Shown here in pieces: positions 46,143 to 56,924 of a stretch of 64,000 nucleotides of DNA; position 1 is the stretch's first letter; every line of letters starts with the position of its first letter. Made by a program: the position numbers and the translations under genes. The notes below the pieces were generated by a model. It did not search any database. It was not told the origin of the DNA and saw only the letters and a list, made by a program, of their open reading frames with translations. The DNA comes from Thioalkalivibrio thiocyanodenitrificans ARhD 1 (GTDB taxonomy: Bacteria > Pseudomonadota > Gammaproteobacteria > Ectothiorhodospirales > Ectothiorhodospiraceae), in the NCBI RefSeq assembly GCF_000378965.1, contig NZ_KB900536.1, positions 3,163,407-3,227,406 on the forward strand, written 5' to 3'.

Positions 46143-46620
46143 CGTTGGCCTGGCCGCTGCGTTTTCCGGCCACGAAGCACAGGCAGGGCGCGGGCGTTCT
46201 CCGCTCAAGGGAACAGGCGCCGCGCACCGCCCAAGGCATGCCAAGCGCCCCGAATGATTTTCTGCAGGGCGGGCCATGCCCGCCGCTCCGACCGGGCGCC
46301 CACTCGATGGAGCTCAAGGGGTGCCCTATGTCCCGGACCTTCCCTAGAGGGGCTTCGTACCCTTCGTGTGCTTTGTGGTTGAAAAAGGGCCGGGCATCCG
46401 CTTGCGTGCAACCCCGGATCGTGCTTCGCCTGGTCCGCGCCGTGCCTGCCCGGGTGGCGGGGTTGTGACCCCGCGGCGGGTGCGGTCGACACCCCTCGGT
46501 TTTCTTCCCGCGAGATTCTCCCCCCTGACTGACTCGATCATGCCCGGACCGGCCCATGTTTGACAATGCGAATCATTATCAGTAACAATCGCGTTCGTGT
46601 TGGGGCGGAACAACAGGCCG
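46143..46620. other. Intergenic region between htpG and tonB
   Basis: No gene supported. It has an inverted pair of short repeats: GCCACGAAGCACAG at 46169-46182 and TTCGTACCCTTCGTGTGCTT at 46354-46373, built from CACGAAG-like units, seen as repeats in related genomes (from memory). It also contains the Fur box of tonB at its end (separate entry). The rest shows nothing distinctive. Confidence 0.55.
46562..46580. promoter_or_regulatory. Fur box upstream of tonB
   Basis: GACAATGCGAATCATTATC matches the 19-base Fur consensus at 16 positions. It is 41 bases upstream of the tonB start. This predicts iron repression of tonB-exbBD-hemP and perhaps the receptor. Confidence 0.88.
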
Positions 46621-47481
<861 letters not shown>

Positions 47482-47482
47482 G

Positions 47483-48205
47483 ATGGATATTTCGCTGGTA
47501 TTTCAGGAAGGGGACTGGGTCCTCATCGGGGTCTTTCTGACCCTGCTGGTCATGTCCGTGGCCACCTGGGCGCTGATCATCGCCAAGACCGCGGCCGCGT
47601 GGCGTATCCGGCGGGACAACGCCGCCTTCCAGCGCAGATTCTGGGATGCCCGGGGCGACGGGCAGGCCCTTGCCATGGCGGAAGAATCGGCTTCGCCTCT
47701 TGCGGGTATCGCCCGCGCAGGTATCCGCGGGCTGAATCACTATCGAAGCCGCGACCCCCGGCGCCTGGGTGACGCCTGCAGCATCGACGAGTTCCTGGTG
47801 CGTACCATCCGCAACGCGCTCTCCCGCGAGCAGGCGGCCCGCCAGTCGGGCCTGACGATCCTCGCCTCGGTGGGCAGCACGGCACCGTTCGTGGGCCTGT
47901 TCGGCACGGTCTGGGGGATCTATCACGCCCTGATGGATATCGCCGCCGCGGGCCATGCCTCCATGGAGGTGGTCGCCGGCCCCCTGGGTGAGGCACTGGT
48001 GGCCACGGCCGCGGGCCTGGCCGCTGCGATCCCGGCGGTCCTGGCGTACAACGCCGTCAACCGGTTCAATCGCAGCCTGGCCGAGGAGATGGACGGCTTT
48101 GCCCACGACGTTCACGCCTACCTGACCACCGGCGCGATCGTCACGCAACGGGTTGGGGGCACGGACATGCCGGTGCCCGGCCATGTGGCCGCGGAGCCTG
48201 CCTGA
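47483..48205 (+). CDS. exbB: ExbB proton-channel subunit
   Basis: 240 residues with three membrane helices (about 14-36, 125-150, 165-190). LTILASVGSTAPFVGLFGTVWGIYHAL and EALVATAAGLAAAIPAVLAYN are the ExbB/TolQ/MotA signatures. With ExbD it powers TonB from the proton gradient. It begins 1 base after tonB and its TGA overlaps the exbD ATG. Confidence 0.96.
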   Translation: MDISLVFQEGDWVLIGVFLTLLVMSVATWALIIAKTAAAWRIRRDNAAFQRRFWDARGDGQALAMAEESASPLAGIARAGIRGLNHYRSRDPRRLGDACSIDEFLVRTIRNALSREQAARQSGLTILASVGSTAPFVGLFGTVWGIYHALMDIAAAGHASMEVVAGPLGEALVATAAGLAAAIPAVLAYNAVNRFNRSLAEEMDGFAHDVHAYLTTGAIVTQRVGGTDMPVPGHVAAEPA

Positions 48206-48621
48206 TGGCATTCGGAGGCTTCAGCCGCGACAGCGGGGGCGACATGGCGGAGATCAACGTGATTCCGCTGGTGGACATCATGCTGGTGCTGCTGGTGATT
48301 TTCATCATCACCGCCCCGGTGATGACCCACGCGGTGAATGTGGATCTGCCCCGGGCGAGTCATGAGGTCAACCATGTCACGCTGGAGACGGTGACGCTGT
48401 CCATCGACGCGCAGGGTGGACTCTACTGGGACAATGACCCTGTTCCCGTGGATCGTCTGGAAGCGCGGTTGGCACGTGCCGTGGCCGGGAACCCGGATCT
48501 GGAGCTGCACCTGCGTGCCGACCAGGCCACGGCCTACGAACGGGTGGCCTGGGTCCTGACGCGGGCCCGGTCGGCCGGCGTGGTCCGCATCGGGTTCATC
48601 ACGCAACCGGAAGGAGACTGA
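48205..48621 (+). CDS. exbD: ExbD proton-channel subunit
   Basis: 138 residues. One membrane helix near the N-terminus (about 17-40) with the essential aspartate in VIPLVDIMLVLLVIFIITAP, then a periplasmic domain. Overlaps exbB by one base. Likely stoichiometric partner of ExbB. Confidence 0.96.
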   Translation: MAFGGFSRDSGGDMAEINVIPLVDIMLVLLVIFIITAPVMTHAVNVDLPRASHEVNHVTLETVTLSIDAQGGLYWDNDPVPVDRLEARLARAVAGNPDLELHLRADQATAYERVAWVLTRARSAGVVRIGFITQPEGD

Positions 48622-48623
48622 AC

Positions 48624-48815
48624 ATGAACAAGCCATCGTCCGTCGGCCCGGGGACGGCACGCGAAGCCCGCGAATCGGCAGCTTCGCCTCAGTCGCCGGA
48701 AGTGTTGCCGAGCCACGTCCTGCTGGGCCGGCGGCGCCAGGTTCAGATTGAGCATCTGGGAGAACGATACACCCTGCGCGTCACCCGCCATGGGAAACTG
48801 ATTCTGACCAAGTAA
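48624..48815 (+). CDS. hemP: HemP family hemin uptake protein
   Basis: 63 residues. The C-terminal LLGRRRQVQIEHLGERYTLRVTRHGKLILTK is the HemP/HmuP signature; the N-terminus is Ser/Ala rich. HemP is a small regulator of heme/hemin receptor expression in other bacteria. GGAG precedes the ATG. Its presence suggests, but does not prove, that the next receptor takes up heme. Confidence 0.9.
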   Translation: MNKPSSVGPGTAREARESAASPQSPEVLPSHVLLGRRRQVQIEHLGERYTLRVTRHGKLILTK

Positions 48816-48950
48816 GAAGCAGGCCGATATCGTTGTGGGTATCGGAAGCATATAACCAGCCAGCCAGCAGGTCCCACGTCTGTCCATCGGGCGGACACTC
48901 CGGGGTCTTCAGCCAGCCAGACCACGTTGAAGCAACCCAGGGAGAATGTC

Positions 48951-51074
48951 ATGACCCGAACCCCCGTTTCTTCCTCGCGCGTCGCGCGAACCCCCTTTCG
49001 TCCCACCCTGCTGGCGCTCGCCGTCGGCCTGGCGGTATCCGGGATGGGCGGCACAGGCATTGCCATGGCGCAGGAGCGTGTCTTCAAGCTGCCGCGTATT
49101 GATGTGGTGGGCCAAACCGATACGGATGTTGCCCGGACTCCAGGCTCGGTGACGGTGGTCACCGAGGAGGAGATCAATGAGATTCAGCCGCGCTCCACCG
49201 AGGATGTGCTGCGCCGCGTACCCGGAATCTACATCAAGGGTGAAGAGGAAAGCGCGGTGGTGACCAACATCAGTGTGCGGGGCCTCACTGCCGGGGACTA
49301 CAAGACACTGGTGCTGGAGGATGGCGTGCCCGTACAACCCGGAATCTTTGTCGGAAACGCGCGCTACTACAACCCGCGTGTCCAGCGTCTGGAGGGTGTC
49401 GAGGTTCTCAAGGGCGCGGCATCACTGCGCTATGGTCCGAATACCATCGGTGGCGTGATCAACTATCTGACCAGGACCCCGGAAGACGGCGTCTCGGTCA
49501 TTGGTCGGGTCGGCTCATGGAATACCCGTGAGACCGCGGTCGAACTGGGCGGCAGTGCGCCCTCCGGTGATTCGCGCTTTGGCATCATCGCCACCCGTGC
49601 CGAGAGTGACGGATTCATGGGCAAGGGCTATGACATGACCGATGTGATGGTCAAGGCCGGAACCGCGATCGGGGATAATCAGTTTATTGGTGCGAAATTC
49701 TCGTACTACGAAAGCGAAGCCAATATCTCCTACCGTGGCCTCTTTCCAGACGCGTATGAGGCGGGCGCCAAGTTCAATCCCGCCCCTGATGACTGGTTCT
49801 TGAGCGGGCGCACGGCCTTCGACATCAACCACGAGTGGGAGATCAATCCGTCCATGCACTTGAAGACCCTGGTGTATTGGAGTGAGACGTATCGGGATTA
49901 CTGGCGGTATCGACTTGCAAGCGATACTGGAACCGGCCCGGCCACTACCACCAATGCTGATGGTTATACGGTATGGAACTACGGTGACGAAGTACAAGGC
50001 AATAACCGATCCTTCGAGCGTATAGGTGTGGATTCACGCCTGACCATGAATCACTCTGCGTTCGGCATTGGCAACGAGGCGGAGTTCGGCATGCGTCTGA
50101 TGCAGGAAGAGATGACAGACACCCGGCCTCGGGCAGATCGAGCGACGCCCCGGAACCCGAACGGGGCGCTGCATCGAAATAGACTCGATTCCGCCGACAG
50201 CCTGGCGGTCTTTGCCCAGAACCGTTTCGACATCAATGAGCGGTTGTCGGTCACTGCGGGCTTGCGCATGGAGACTTACGAGCAAAAGCGGGACAATCTG
50301 CAAAACACGAATCCCGCTGATACGTTCTCCAATACCGAGTATATGCCCGGTATCGGCGCAACCTACTGGCTCAATCCATCGGCGCAATTGTACGGCAGTG
50401 TCTACCGCGCATTTGCACCGCCACTGGTGGGCAGCGTGATCGGTTCGGGTGACACACCGACCGAATCCGAAAAATCGGTGAATATCGAGTTGGGCGTGCG
50501 TGGCAGTACCGGTCCGCTGAGGTACGAGGTCACCGCATTCCAGATGGACTTCTCCAACCAGGTGGACCCGGGTGTGTCAGGCATCAGGGATCCCAACGAG
50601 GGGAAAGCGTTACACCAGGGGCTTGAGGCCGCTCTGGGGTATGACTTCGGAAATGGCTTCAGAGTGGATGGCAATGTGACCTGGATACCGACAGCGGAAT
50701 ACCGTGAGGATCGTCCCGGTGAGGCGGTTAAAGGCAATCGTCTGGCTTATTCGCCCGAGTGGATGGCCAATCTCTCACTGGGGTATCAGTCCGGCCCCCT
50801 GCAAACGGCCTTGCTGCTGAACTATGTGGGTGAGCGTTATGGTGATGGGATGAATACCAAAGAACTGACCACTGAATCGACGGGCGTATGGGGTGGCTTG
50901 ATGCCGAGCCACGCCACGGTTGATCTGACGGGGCGATATGCTGTCAGTCCTCAGTTGAACGTGTTCGGTGCAGTCAAGAACCTCACGGATGAGCGCTATA
51001 TCGCGGGCTTGCGTCAGGGGATTTACGTAGGCCCTGAACGCAGCTTTGAGTTGGGCGTGAAGTATACGTTCTAG
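48951..51074 (+). CDS. TonB-dependent outer-membrane receptor (FecA-like)
   Basis: 707 residues. Signal peptide ends near GIAMAQ; the plug domain has PGSVTVVTEEEINEIQPRST, RVPGIYIK and VEVLKGAASLRYGPNTIGGVINY; a C-terminal beta-barrel ends ELGVKYTF with the terminal Phe. The best resemblance is to FecA-type ferric-siderophore/dicitrate receptors; no signalling domain. The barrel DNA (about 49.6-51.0 kb) is AT-richer than neighbours, which may reflect lateral transfer. ATG 48951 has GGGAG upstream. Confidence 0.92.
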   Translation: MTRTPVSSSRVARTPFRPTLLALAVGLAVSGMGGTGIAMAQERVFKLPRIDVVGQTDTDVARTPGSVTVVTEEEINEIQPRSTEDVLRRVPGIYIKGEEESAVVTNISVRGLTAGDYKTLVLEDGVPVQPGIFVGNARYYNPRVQRLEGVEVLKGAASLRYGPNTIGGVINYLTRTPEDGVSVIGRVGSWNTRETAVELGGSAPSGDSRFGIIATRAESDGFMGKGYDMTDVMVKAGTAIGDNQFIGAKFSYYESEANISYRGLFPDAYEAGAKFNPAPDDWFLSGRTAFDINHEWEINPSMHLKTLVYWSETYRDYWRYRLASDTGTGPATTTNADGYTVWNYGDEVQGNNRSFERIGVDSRLTMNHSAFGIGNEAEFGMRLMQEEMTDTRPRADRATPRNPNGALHRNRLDSADSLAVFAQNRFDINERLSVTAGLRMETYEQKRDNLQNTNPADTFSNTEYMPGIGATYWLNPSAQLYGSVYRAFAPPLVGSVIGSGDTPTESEKSVNIELGVRGSTGPLRYEVTAFQMDFSNQVDPGVSGIRDPNEGKALHQGLEAALGYDFGNGFRVDGNVTWIPTAEYREDRPGEAVKGNRLAYSPEWMANLSLGYQSGPLQTALLLNYVGERYGDGMNTKELTTESTGVWGGLMPSHATVDLTGRYAVSPQLNVFGAVKNLTDERYIAGLRQGIYVGPERSFELGVKYTF

Positions 51075-51129
51075 TCCCGCACGCATCGTGACAGGTCGCC
51101 AACCGGGGCCGGAACCATCTGTGGGTCTT

Positions 51130-51161
51130 GCCCGGGGTGCAGTGCCGCCCCGGGCTTTCTT
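51130..51161 (+). terminator. Intrinsic terminator after the receptor gene
   Basis: GCCCGGGG pairs with CCCCGGGC around a 10-base loop, followed by TTTCTT. Confidence 0.75.
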
Positions 51162-51207
51162 GTGTCCTCTCGCACTGAAGCGGGTGACGCCGGGTGATGC
51201 GCCCGGC

Positions 51208-51286
51208 CTCGTAGGGCGGATAAGCGAAGCGCATCCGCCCCCCCGTTGGTGTGCCGGATGCGGCTGCGCCTTATCCCGCCTACGAG
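51208..51286. repeat. REP-like inverted repeat (GTAGGGCGGATAAGCG family)
   Basis: Left arm 51208-51240 has CTCGTAGGGCGGATAAGCG and the right arm 51252-51286 is its imperfect inverse (TTATCCCGCCTACGAG). It belongs to the same hairpin type as the GTAGGATGGG units at 14589-14784, with changed internal bases. Located downstream of the receptor gene. Confidence 0.85.
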
Positions 51287-51429
51287 CCAGCGAGACAGGC
51301 CGAGGCGCCGCAAGCGTCGCGACAGGCCGCCAGGCGGGACCCCCATCCCTCGAAGCCCGGTGCGGTCGCGGGCGTCATCGGCTATCCTGAAGCAAATCCC
51401 CGCCTGTTCCTTTCCGCCAGGAGCGTGAC

Positions 51430-51555
51430 ATGACCGCGTCCCGATCTGCCCTCGGGCAGCCCAAGGATATCCTGCTGGCCACCGGGGCATCCCGCGACAG
51501 CCGTTCGGCGGAGGCCGCGGCGCGTGGCGCCGTGCGGGTGGCCGCCGCCGGCTGA
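51430..51555 (+). pseudogene. Possible remnant of a universal stress protein
   Basis: A 41-codon frame, with AGGAG upstream of ATG 51430. The product contains DILLATGASRDSRSAEAA, which resembles the start of UspA-fold proteins (ILVATDGS...S..A...A). It stops 41 bases before the permease start, and the rest of a Usp gene is missing. May be a truncated gene or a chance match. Confidence 0.4.
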
Positions 51556-51595
51556 TGTCGCCGCCACCCACCATGGTCGATGGACCGGCCGGGCC

Positions 51596-53446
51596 GTGAC
51601 TCCGGATCAATGGGCCCTGGCTGGCGTCCTGGCCGCCACGCTGGTGCTGTTTCTCTGGGGCCGCTGGCGCCATGATCTGGTCGCGGTGGCGGCGCTGCTC
51701 GCCTGCGTGGCCCTGGGGCTGGTGCCCTCCGCCGACGCCTTCGGGGGATTCGCCCATCCCGCGGTGATCACCGTGGCTTGCGTACTGGTGTTGAGTTACG
51801 GTCTGCAGACCTCCGGTGCGGTCGACGTCCTGGTGCGCACGGTCATGCCCACGGGGGCCGGGCCCTCCCTCACCATTGCCGCGCTCACCGGCACCGGCGC
51901 GCTGCTGTCCGGTTTCATGAACAATGTCGGCGCGCTCGCGCTGCTCATGCCCGTGGCGGTGCAGGTGGCCAGGCGCATGGGGCTTCCGCCCGGGCGGGTG
52001 CTCATGCCGCTGGCCTTCGGCACCATCCTGGGTGGCATGATCACCCTGGTGGGTACACCGCCCAACCTGATCGTCTCGGGCTTTCGGGCCGAGGCGGGTC
52101 CGGGTCCCTTCCTCATGTTCGATTTCACGCCCGTGGGTCTGGCGGTGGCGGTGGTTGGCGTGGGGTTCGTGGCGCTGGTGGGCTGGCATCTGGTGCCGGC
52201 GCGCAAGCCGGGAGTGGAGGGTTTCGAGACCGAGGCCTATCTCACCGAGGTGCGTGTGCACGAGGAGAGCAAGCTGGCGGGTCAGTGCCTGCGGGAGGTG
52301 GAGGACAGGCTCAAGGATCATGACGCCCAGGTGGTGGGCATGGTGCGCAACGAGATCCGCATGGTGGCGCCTCACCCGGGCCGGCGGGTGCGCGCCGGCG
52401 ATATCCTGGTGATCCAGGCGGATGCCGAGGCGCTGGCCGGCGTGCTGGGGAGCCTGGGGCTGAAACTGGAGGAGGCCGTGGAGCCGGAGGAGGACGCGGA
52501 GGCCGCGCTGGAGGAAGACGAGGCCGCCGTGCCCGATGAACCGTCGCAGGCCGGGGATGAAGCCGAGGCGGAGGAGGCCCCGCCGCCCGAGGACGAGATC
52601 TCCCTGGTGGAACTGGTGGTCCTGCCCCAGTCGGGGCTGGTGGGGCGCAGTGCCAGCGACATCGAGCTGCGCACCCGCTACGGCATCAACCTGCTGGCCA
52701 TCTCCCGCCGGGGGCAGCGTTCCATGCGCCGGCTGCGGGTCACCGCCCTGCAGGCCGGCGATGTGCTGCTCATGCAGGGGCAGCCCGACGCCATCGCCGA
52801 GTTTGCCGCGAACTCCGGCTGTGTGCCGCTGGCCGAGCGCGCACTCTCGATCCCGGACCGGCGCAATGCCCTGCTGGCCACGGGGATCATGGGTCTGGCG
52901 GTGGGCGCGGCCACCCTGGGTGTGCCGGCGGCCGTGGCCTTCATGGGCGGCGTGCTGGCGGCGCTGGTGTTGCGCACCGTCGCCGTGCGCCAGCTCTACC
53001 AGTCAGTGGACTGGCCGGTGGTGGTGCTGCTGGCGGCGCTCATCCCCGTGGCCGGCGCCATGGAGGCCACGGGGCTTGCCGGGCTGATTGCGGAGTTCCT
53101 GATCGACGGCGTGGCCCAGGGGCACGTGATTGCTGCACTGGTGGTGGTGCTGGTGGTCACCATGGTGCTCTCGGACCTGATGAACAACGCCGCCACGGCG
53201 GCGGTCATGTGCCCCGTCGCCATTGGCATCGCGGTGCAGTCGGGGGTGAGCGTGGACGCCTTTCTCATGGCGGTGGCAGTGGGGGCCTCCTGCGCCTTCC
53301 TGACGCCCATCGGCCATCAGAACAATACGCTTATCCTGGGCCCGGGCGGGTTCCGCTTCGGTGACTACTGGCGCCTGGGCCTGCCGCTGCAGGTGCTGGT
53401 GCTTCTGGCGGCGGTGCCCATGCTGCTGTGGGTATGGCCGTTGTAG
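51596..53446 (+). CDS. SLC13-type permease with two TrkA-C domains
   Basis: 616 residues. The membrane part is split: helices at about 10-200 and 445-615, with the family motifs MNNVGALALLMPVAV and LSDLMNNAATAAVMCPVAI. Between are two TrkA-C (RCK_C) regulatory domains (about 205-290 and 365-425) with a very acidic linker (AEAALEEDEAAVPDEPSQ) between them. Family members carry sulfate, phosphate or dicarboxylates; sulfate would fit, but the substrate is not established. GTG 51596 is chosen. Confidence 0.88.
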   Translation: MTPDQWALAGVLAATLVLFLWGRWRHDLVAVAALLACVALGLVPSADAFGGFAHPAVITVACVLVLSYGLQTSGAVDVLVRTVMPTGAGPSLTIAALTGTGALLSGFMNNVGALALLMPVAVQVARRMGLPPGRVLMPLAFGTILGGMITLVGTPPNLIVSGFRAEAGPGPFLMFDFTPVGLAVAVVGVGFVALVGWHLVPARKPGVEGFETEAYLTEVRVHEESKLAGQCLREVEDRLKDHDAQVVGMVRNEIRMVAPHPGRRVRAGDILVIQADAEALAGVLGSLGLKLEEAVEPEEDAEAALEEDEAAVPDEPSQAGDEAEAEEAPPPEDEISLVELVVLPQSGLVGRSASDIELRTRYGINLLAISRRGQRSMRRLRVTALQAGDVLLMQGQPDAIAEFAANSGCVPLAERALSIPDRRNALLATGIMGLAVGAATLGVPAAVAFMGGVLAALVLRTVAVRQLYQSVDWPVVVLLAALIPVAGAMEATGLAGLIAEFLIDGVAQGHVIAALVVVLVVTMVLSDLMNNAATAAVMCPVAIGIAVQSGVSVDAFLMAVAVGASCAFLTPIGHQNNTLILGPGGFRFGDYWRLGLPLQVLVLLAAVPMLLWVWPL

Positions 53447-53591
53447 CCGCAGCGGTACGGAGGGGCCTCTATGGTCGATACAGGGTTTCGTGAATTTCGG
53501 TGAATTTCGCAGCAGAATCGCGCATTTTATTTCGTGTTGCGCGACTTTCAGTGCTTCCTCCATTCGTCTTTCCCGGGTCGCCGATGTCCGC

Positions 53592-55247
53592 TCAGTCACC
53601 GCGCTCCGTCATGCGTCTGTATTGGTTGATCAGGCCGTTGGTGGATGCGTCGTGCGCCGTGGCCGGGGTATTGCCGTCCAGTTCCGGGAGGATCACGCCG
53701 GCCAGTTGCTTGCCCAGCTCCACGCCCCATTGATCGTAGGAATTCACGTTCCAGATGACCCCCTGCACGAAGATCCTGTGCTCGTAGAGTGCGATCAGGC
53801 TGCCCAGGGTGCGGGGGGTGAGCTTGCGGAAGAGGATGGAGTTGCTGGGCCGGTTGCCGGGAAACACCCGATGAGGTGCAACGCGCTCGATGTGCTCCGG
53901 GTCGAGCCCGGCCCGGTCCATCTCGGCGCGCACCTCGTCGAGGGTCCTGCCTCGCATCAGGGCCTCGCTCTGGGCGAAGAAGTTGGACAGCAGGATGCGG
54001 TGATGCGCGCCCAGGGGGTAGTGGCTTTCGCAGGGCGCCAGGAAGTCGCAGGGCACCAGCCGGGTACCCTGGTGAATCAACTGGTAGAAGGCGTGCTGGC
54101 CATTGGTACCGGGCTCGCCCCAGATGACGGGACCGGTCTGATAACCTACCCGGCGTCCCTGACGGTCCGCGGATTTGCCATTGCTTTCCATATCCGCCTG
54201 CTGGAGATAGGCCGGGAAGCGGTGCAGGGATTGATCGTAGGGCAGGATGGCATGGCTTTCCGCCTCGAAGAAGTTCACGTACCACACGCCCAGCAGGGCG
54301 AGAATCACCGGCATATTCTCAGCCAGGGGCGCCTCCCGGAAGTGGGTGTCCATGGCATGGGCGCCGTCCAGCAGTTCCTCGAAGCGGTCCATGCCCGCAT
54401 ACAGCGCGATGGGCAGGCCGATAGCGGACCACAGGGAATAGCGCCCGCCCACCCAGTCCCAGAAACCGAACATGTGTTCCGGGTCGATGCCGAAATTCAC
54501 CACCCCTTCCCGATTGGTGGAGACCGCCACGAAGTGGCGTGCGATGGCGGCGTCATCGCCCGCGTGCTCCAGCAGCCAGGCACGGGCCGTGTAGGCGTTG
54601 GTCAGCGTCTCCTGGGTGGTGAAGGTCTTGGAGGCGATGATGAACAGGGTGGTCTCCGGATCGACGCGCCTGAGTGTCTCCGCCATGTGGGCGCCGTCCA
54701 CGTTGGAGACGAAATGCATGGTGATCCGTTCATGGCCATAGGGCCGAAGGGCCTCGCAGACCATCACCGGGCCCAGGTCCGAGCCGCCGATGCCGATGTT
54801 GACCACGTGGCGGATGGGTTTGCCCGTATGGCCGGTCCACTCGCCGCTTCTGACCTTGTCGGTAAAGGCCGCCATGCGCTCCAGCACCGCGTTCACCGCG
54901 GGCATCACGTCCTTGCCGTCGAGTACGACCGGATCGCCGCCCCGATTGCGCAGCGCCACGTGCAGCACGGCCCGGTCTTCCGTGATATTGATCCGTTCCC
55001 CTGAGAACATGCGTTCCCGCCACCCTTCCACGTCGCAGCTGCGCGCAAGATCCAGCAGCAGGTCACGGGTTTCCCCGGTGATGCGGTTCTTGGAGTAGTC
55101 CAGCAGGATGTCCTCGAAGCGCAGCGTGAACCTGTCGAAGCGCTGCGGATCCTGTTCGAACAGGTCACGCATGTGCACGTCCTGGATCGCATCGAAATGG
55201 GACGCCAGCGCCTGCCATGCACGGGTCTTGTTCACCTGCATCGTCAT
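53592..55247 (-). CDS. pgi: Glucose-6-phosphate isomerase
   Basis: 551 residues. It interconverts glucose-6-P and fructose-6-P. Motifs: [37 protein letters not shown] and the C-terminal [21 protein letters not shown] at 55247 follows a Lys/Arg-rich in-frame extension that is not conserved. Divergent from glgA. Confidence 0.97.
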   Translation of the reverse strand: MTMQVNKTRAWQALASHFDAIQDVHMRDLFEQDPQRFDRFTLRFEDILLDYSKNRITGETRDLLLDLARSCDVEGWRERMFSGERINITEDRAVLHVALRNRGGDPVVLDGKDVMPAVNAVLERMAAFTDKVRSGEWTGHTGKPIRHVVNIGIGGSDLGPVMVCEALRPYGHERITMHFVSNVDGAHMAETLRRVDPETTLFIIASKTFTTQETLTNAYTARAWLLEHAGDDAAIARHFVAVSTNREGVVNFGIDPEHMFGFWDWVGGRYSLWSAIGLPIALYAGMDRFEELLDGAHAMDTHFREAPLAENMPVILALLGVWYVNFFEAESHAILPYDQSLHRFPAYLQQADMESNGKSADRQGRRVGYQTGPVIWGEPGTNGQHAFYQLIHQGTRLVPCDFLAPCESHYPLGAHHRILLSNFFAQSEALMRGRTLDEVRAEMDRAGLDPEHIERVAPHRVFPGNRPSNSILFRKLTPRTLGSLIALYEHRIFVQGVIWNVNSYDQWGVELGKQLAGVILPELDGNTPATAHDASTNGLINQYRRMTERGD

Positions 55248-55448
55248 GTTCCGTTTCCGCTCCCGTGAGAAAGTTGCAAGGGCAAGGACATGTAGGCACA
55301 AGGGCCGGTCAGTGGATCCGGCGCACAATTGCACCTCACCCGGACTGCTTTATCATGGCCCCAGTGTACTGCTTCGCACCGGGAGACACATCGAGTGGCT
55401 CCCGCTCCATTCATGCATGTTCATGAAACACCGGGAGCAAGGCCCCCA

Positions 55449-56924
55449 ATGCGCATACTCTTTGCCAGCAGTGAGATTCACCCCCTGATGAAGACCGGGG
55501 GGCTGGCCGATGTCAGCGCAAGCCTGCCCGTGGCCCTGAAGCGCCTGCGTCACGACATTCGCCTGCTCATGCCGGCCTATCCTCAGGCGCTTGCCCGGGC
55601 GGGTAAGCTCGAGTCGATGGCCACGGTCACGCTGCCCGGTTTTCCCGATGATCCGGTCACCCTGCTCTCGGGCATGCTGCCGGGCACCAGGGTGCCTCTT
55701 CTCCTGGCCGATGCGCCGCGCTGTTTTCAGCGTGCCGGTGATCCGTACCGGGCCATGGACGGGCAGGACTGGCAGGACAACCACCTGCGTTTCGGGCTCT
55801 TCGCCCGGTTGATTGAACACCTGTCCCTGGAGCGCACGCCGCTGGGCTGGCGGCCGGAGGTGGTGCATTGCCATGACTGGCAGACGGGCCTCGCTCCGGT
55901 CATGCTGGGCATGCACGAGACGCGCCCGGTCACCGCATTCACCATTCATAACCTGGCCTACCAGGGCCTGTTTCCGCGACACGCGTTCGATGCGCTGAAC
56001 CTGCCGCCGGAGCTGTGGCATTACCAGGGGCTGGAATTCCACGGCCAGATGTCGTTCATCAAGGGCGGCATCGCCTATGCCGATCACGTGACCACCGTGA
56101 GCCCCACCTATGCCCGGGAGATCCGCACCCAGCAGTTGGGCAATGGGCTGGACGGCCTGCTCAATCATCGGGCCGAGTCTCTCACGGGCATCCTCAACGG
56201 GGTGGATTACAAGGAGTGGGATCCGGGCCGTGACCGGCACATTGCGGCCAACTATGGCCCGGAAGACTTCTCGGGCAAGGCGCTCTGCAAGACCGACCTG
56301 CAGGATCACTTCAAGCTGCGGGGCACGAGCGGGGTGCCCCTGCTGGGGCACGTGGGCCGCATGGTGCCGCAGAAGGGGGTGGATCTGCTGCTCAGGGCCG
56401 CCGAGCCGCTGCTGGCTGCCGGGGAGGCGCAACTGGTGGTGGTGGGTACCGGATCGTCCGCGCTCGAACAGGCAGCGAGGCGCCTGGCGGAGCGCCACCC
56501 CGGCCGCGTGGGTGTGCATATCGGTTACGACGAGGGTCTGGCCCACCGGGTGGAGGCGGGTGCGGACATCTTCGTCATGCCCTCGCGCTTCGAACCCTGC
56601 GGGCTGAACCAGATGTACAGCCTGCGCTACGGTACCGTGCCGGTGGTGCGCCGTACCGGAGGGCTTGCGGACACGGTGGTGGATGCGGACCCCGCCGGTC
56701 TGAAGGCCGGTGACGCCACGGGTATCTGCTTTGATGCTGCTCTTCCCGAAGCCCTGACCGATGCACTTACCCGTGCCCTGGCCCTCTACCATCAGCCCGA
56801 CTTGTGGCGGCGCCTGGTCCGGACGGCCATGGCGCAGGACTTCAGCTGGGCGCGCAGCGCCGAGGCATACGCGACACTCTACCGCGATCTGGTCGCCGCC
56901 CGGGTCCCGCCAGGCAAGCCCTGA
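55449..56924 (+). CDS. glgA: Glycogen synthase (ADP-glucose)
   Basis: 491 residues, GT5 family. ADP-glucose binding motif MKTGGLADVSASLP (KTGG at 15-18), then FTIHNLAYQGLF, and C-terminal motifs HVGRMVPQKGVDLLL and MPSRFEPCGLNQMYSLRYGT. Makes the alpha-1,4 chains of storage glycogen. ATG 55449 starts MRILFASSEIHPL, the family N-terminus. Other glg genes are not in the window. Confidence 0.97.
   Translation: MRILFASSEIHPLMKTGGLADVSASLPVALKRLRHDIRLLMPAYPQALARAGKLESMATVTLPGFPDDPVTLLSGMLPGTRVPLLLADAPRCFQRAGDPYRAMDGQDWQDNHLRFGLFARLIEHLSLERTPLGWRPEVVHCHDWQTGLAPVMLGMHETRPVTAFTIHNLAYQGLFPRHAFDALNLPPELWHYQGLEFHGQMSFIKGGIAYADHVTTVSPTYAREIRTQQLGNGLDGLLNHRAESLTGILNGVDYKEWDPGRDRHIAANYGPEDFSGKALCKTDLQDHFKLRGTSGVPLLGHVGRMVPQKGVDLLLRAAEPLLAAGEAQLVVVGTGSSALEQAARRLAERHPGRVGVHIGYDEGLAHRVEAGADIFVMPSRFEPCGLNQMYSLRYGTVPVVRRTGGLADTVVDADPAGLKAGDATGICFDAALPEALTDALTRALALYHQPDLWRRLVRTAMAQDFSWARSAEAYATLYRDLVAARVPPGKP

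Noticed and set aside
43230-46277. A frame of over 1000 codons opposite htpG and the sox/rlmJ end.
   Set aside because: Shadow of the plus-strand genes; low-complexity composition and no recognisable motifs.
53470-53515. Short tandem GTGAATTTCG repeated twice between the SLC13 permease and pgi.
   Set aside because: Only two copies and no hairpin arm, too little to call a repeat element.
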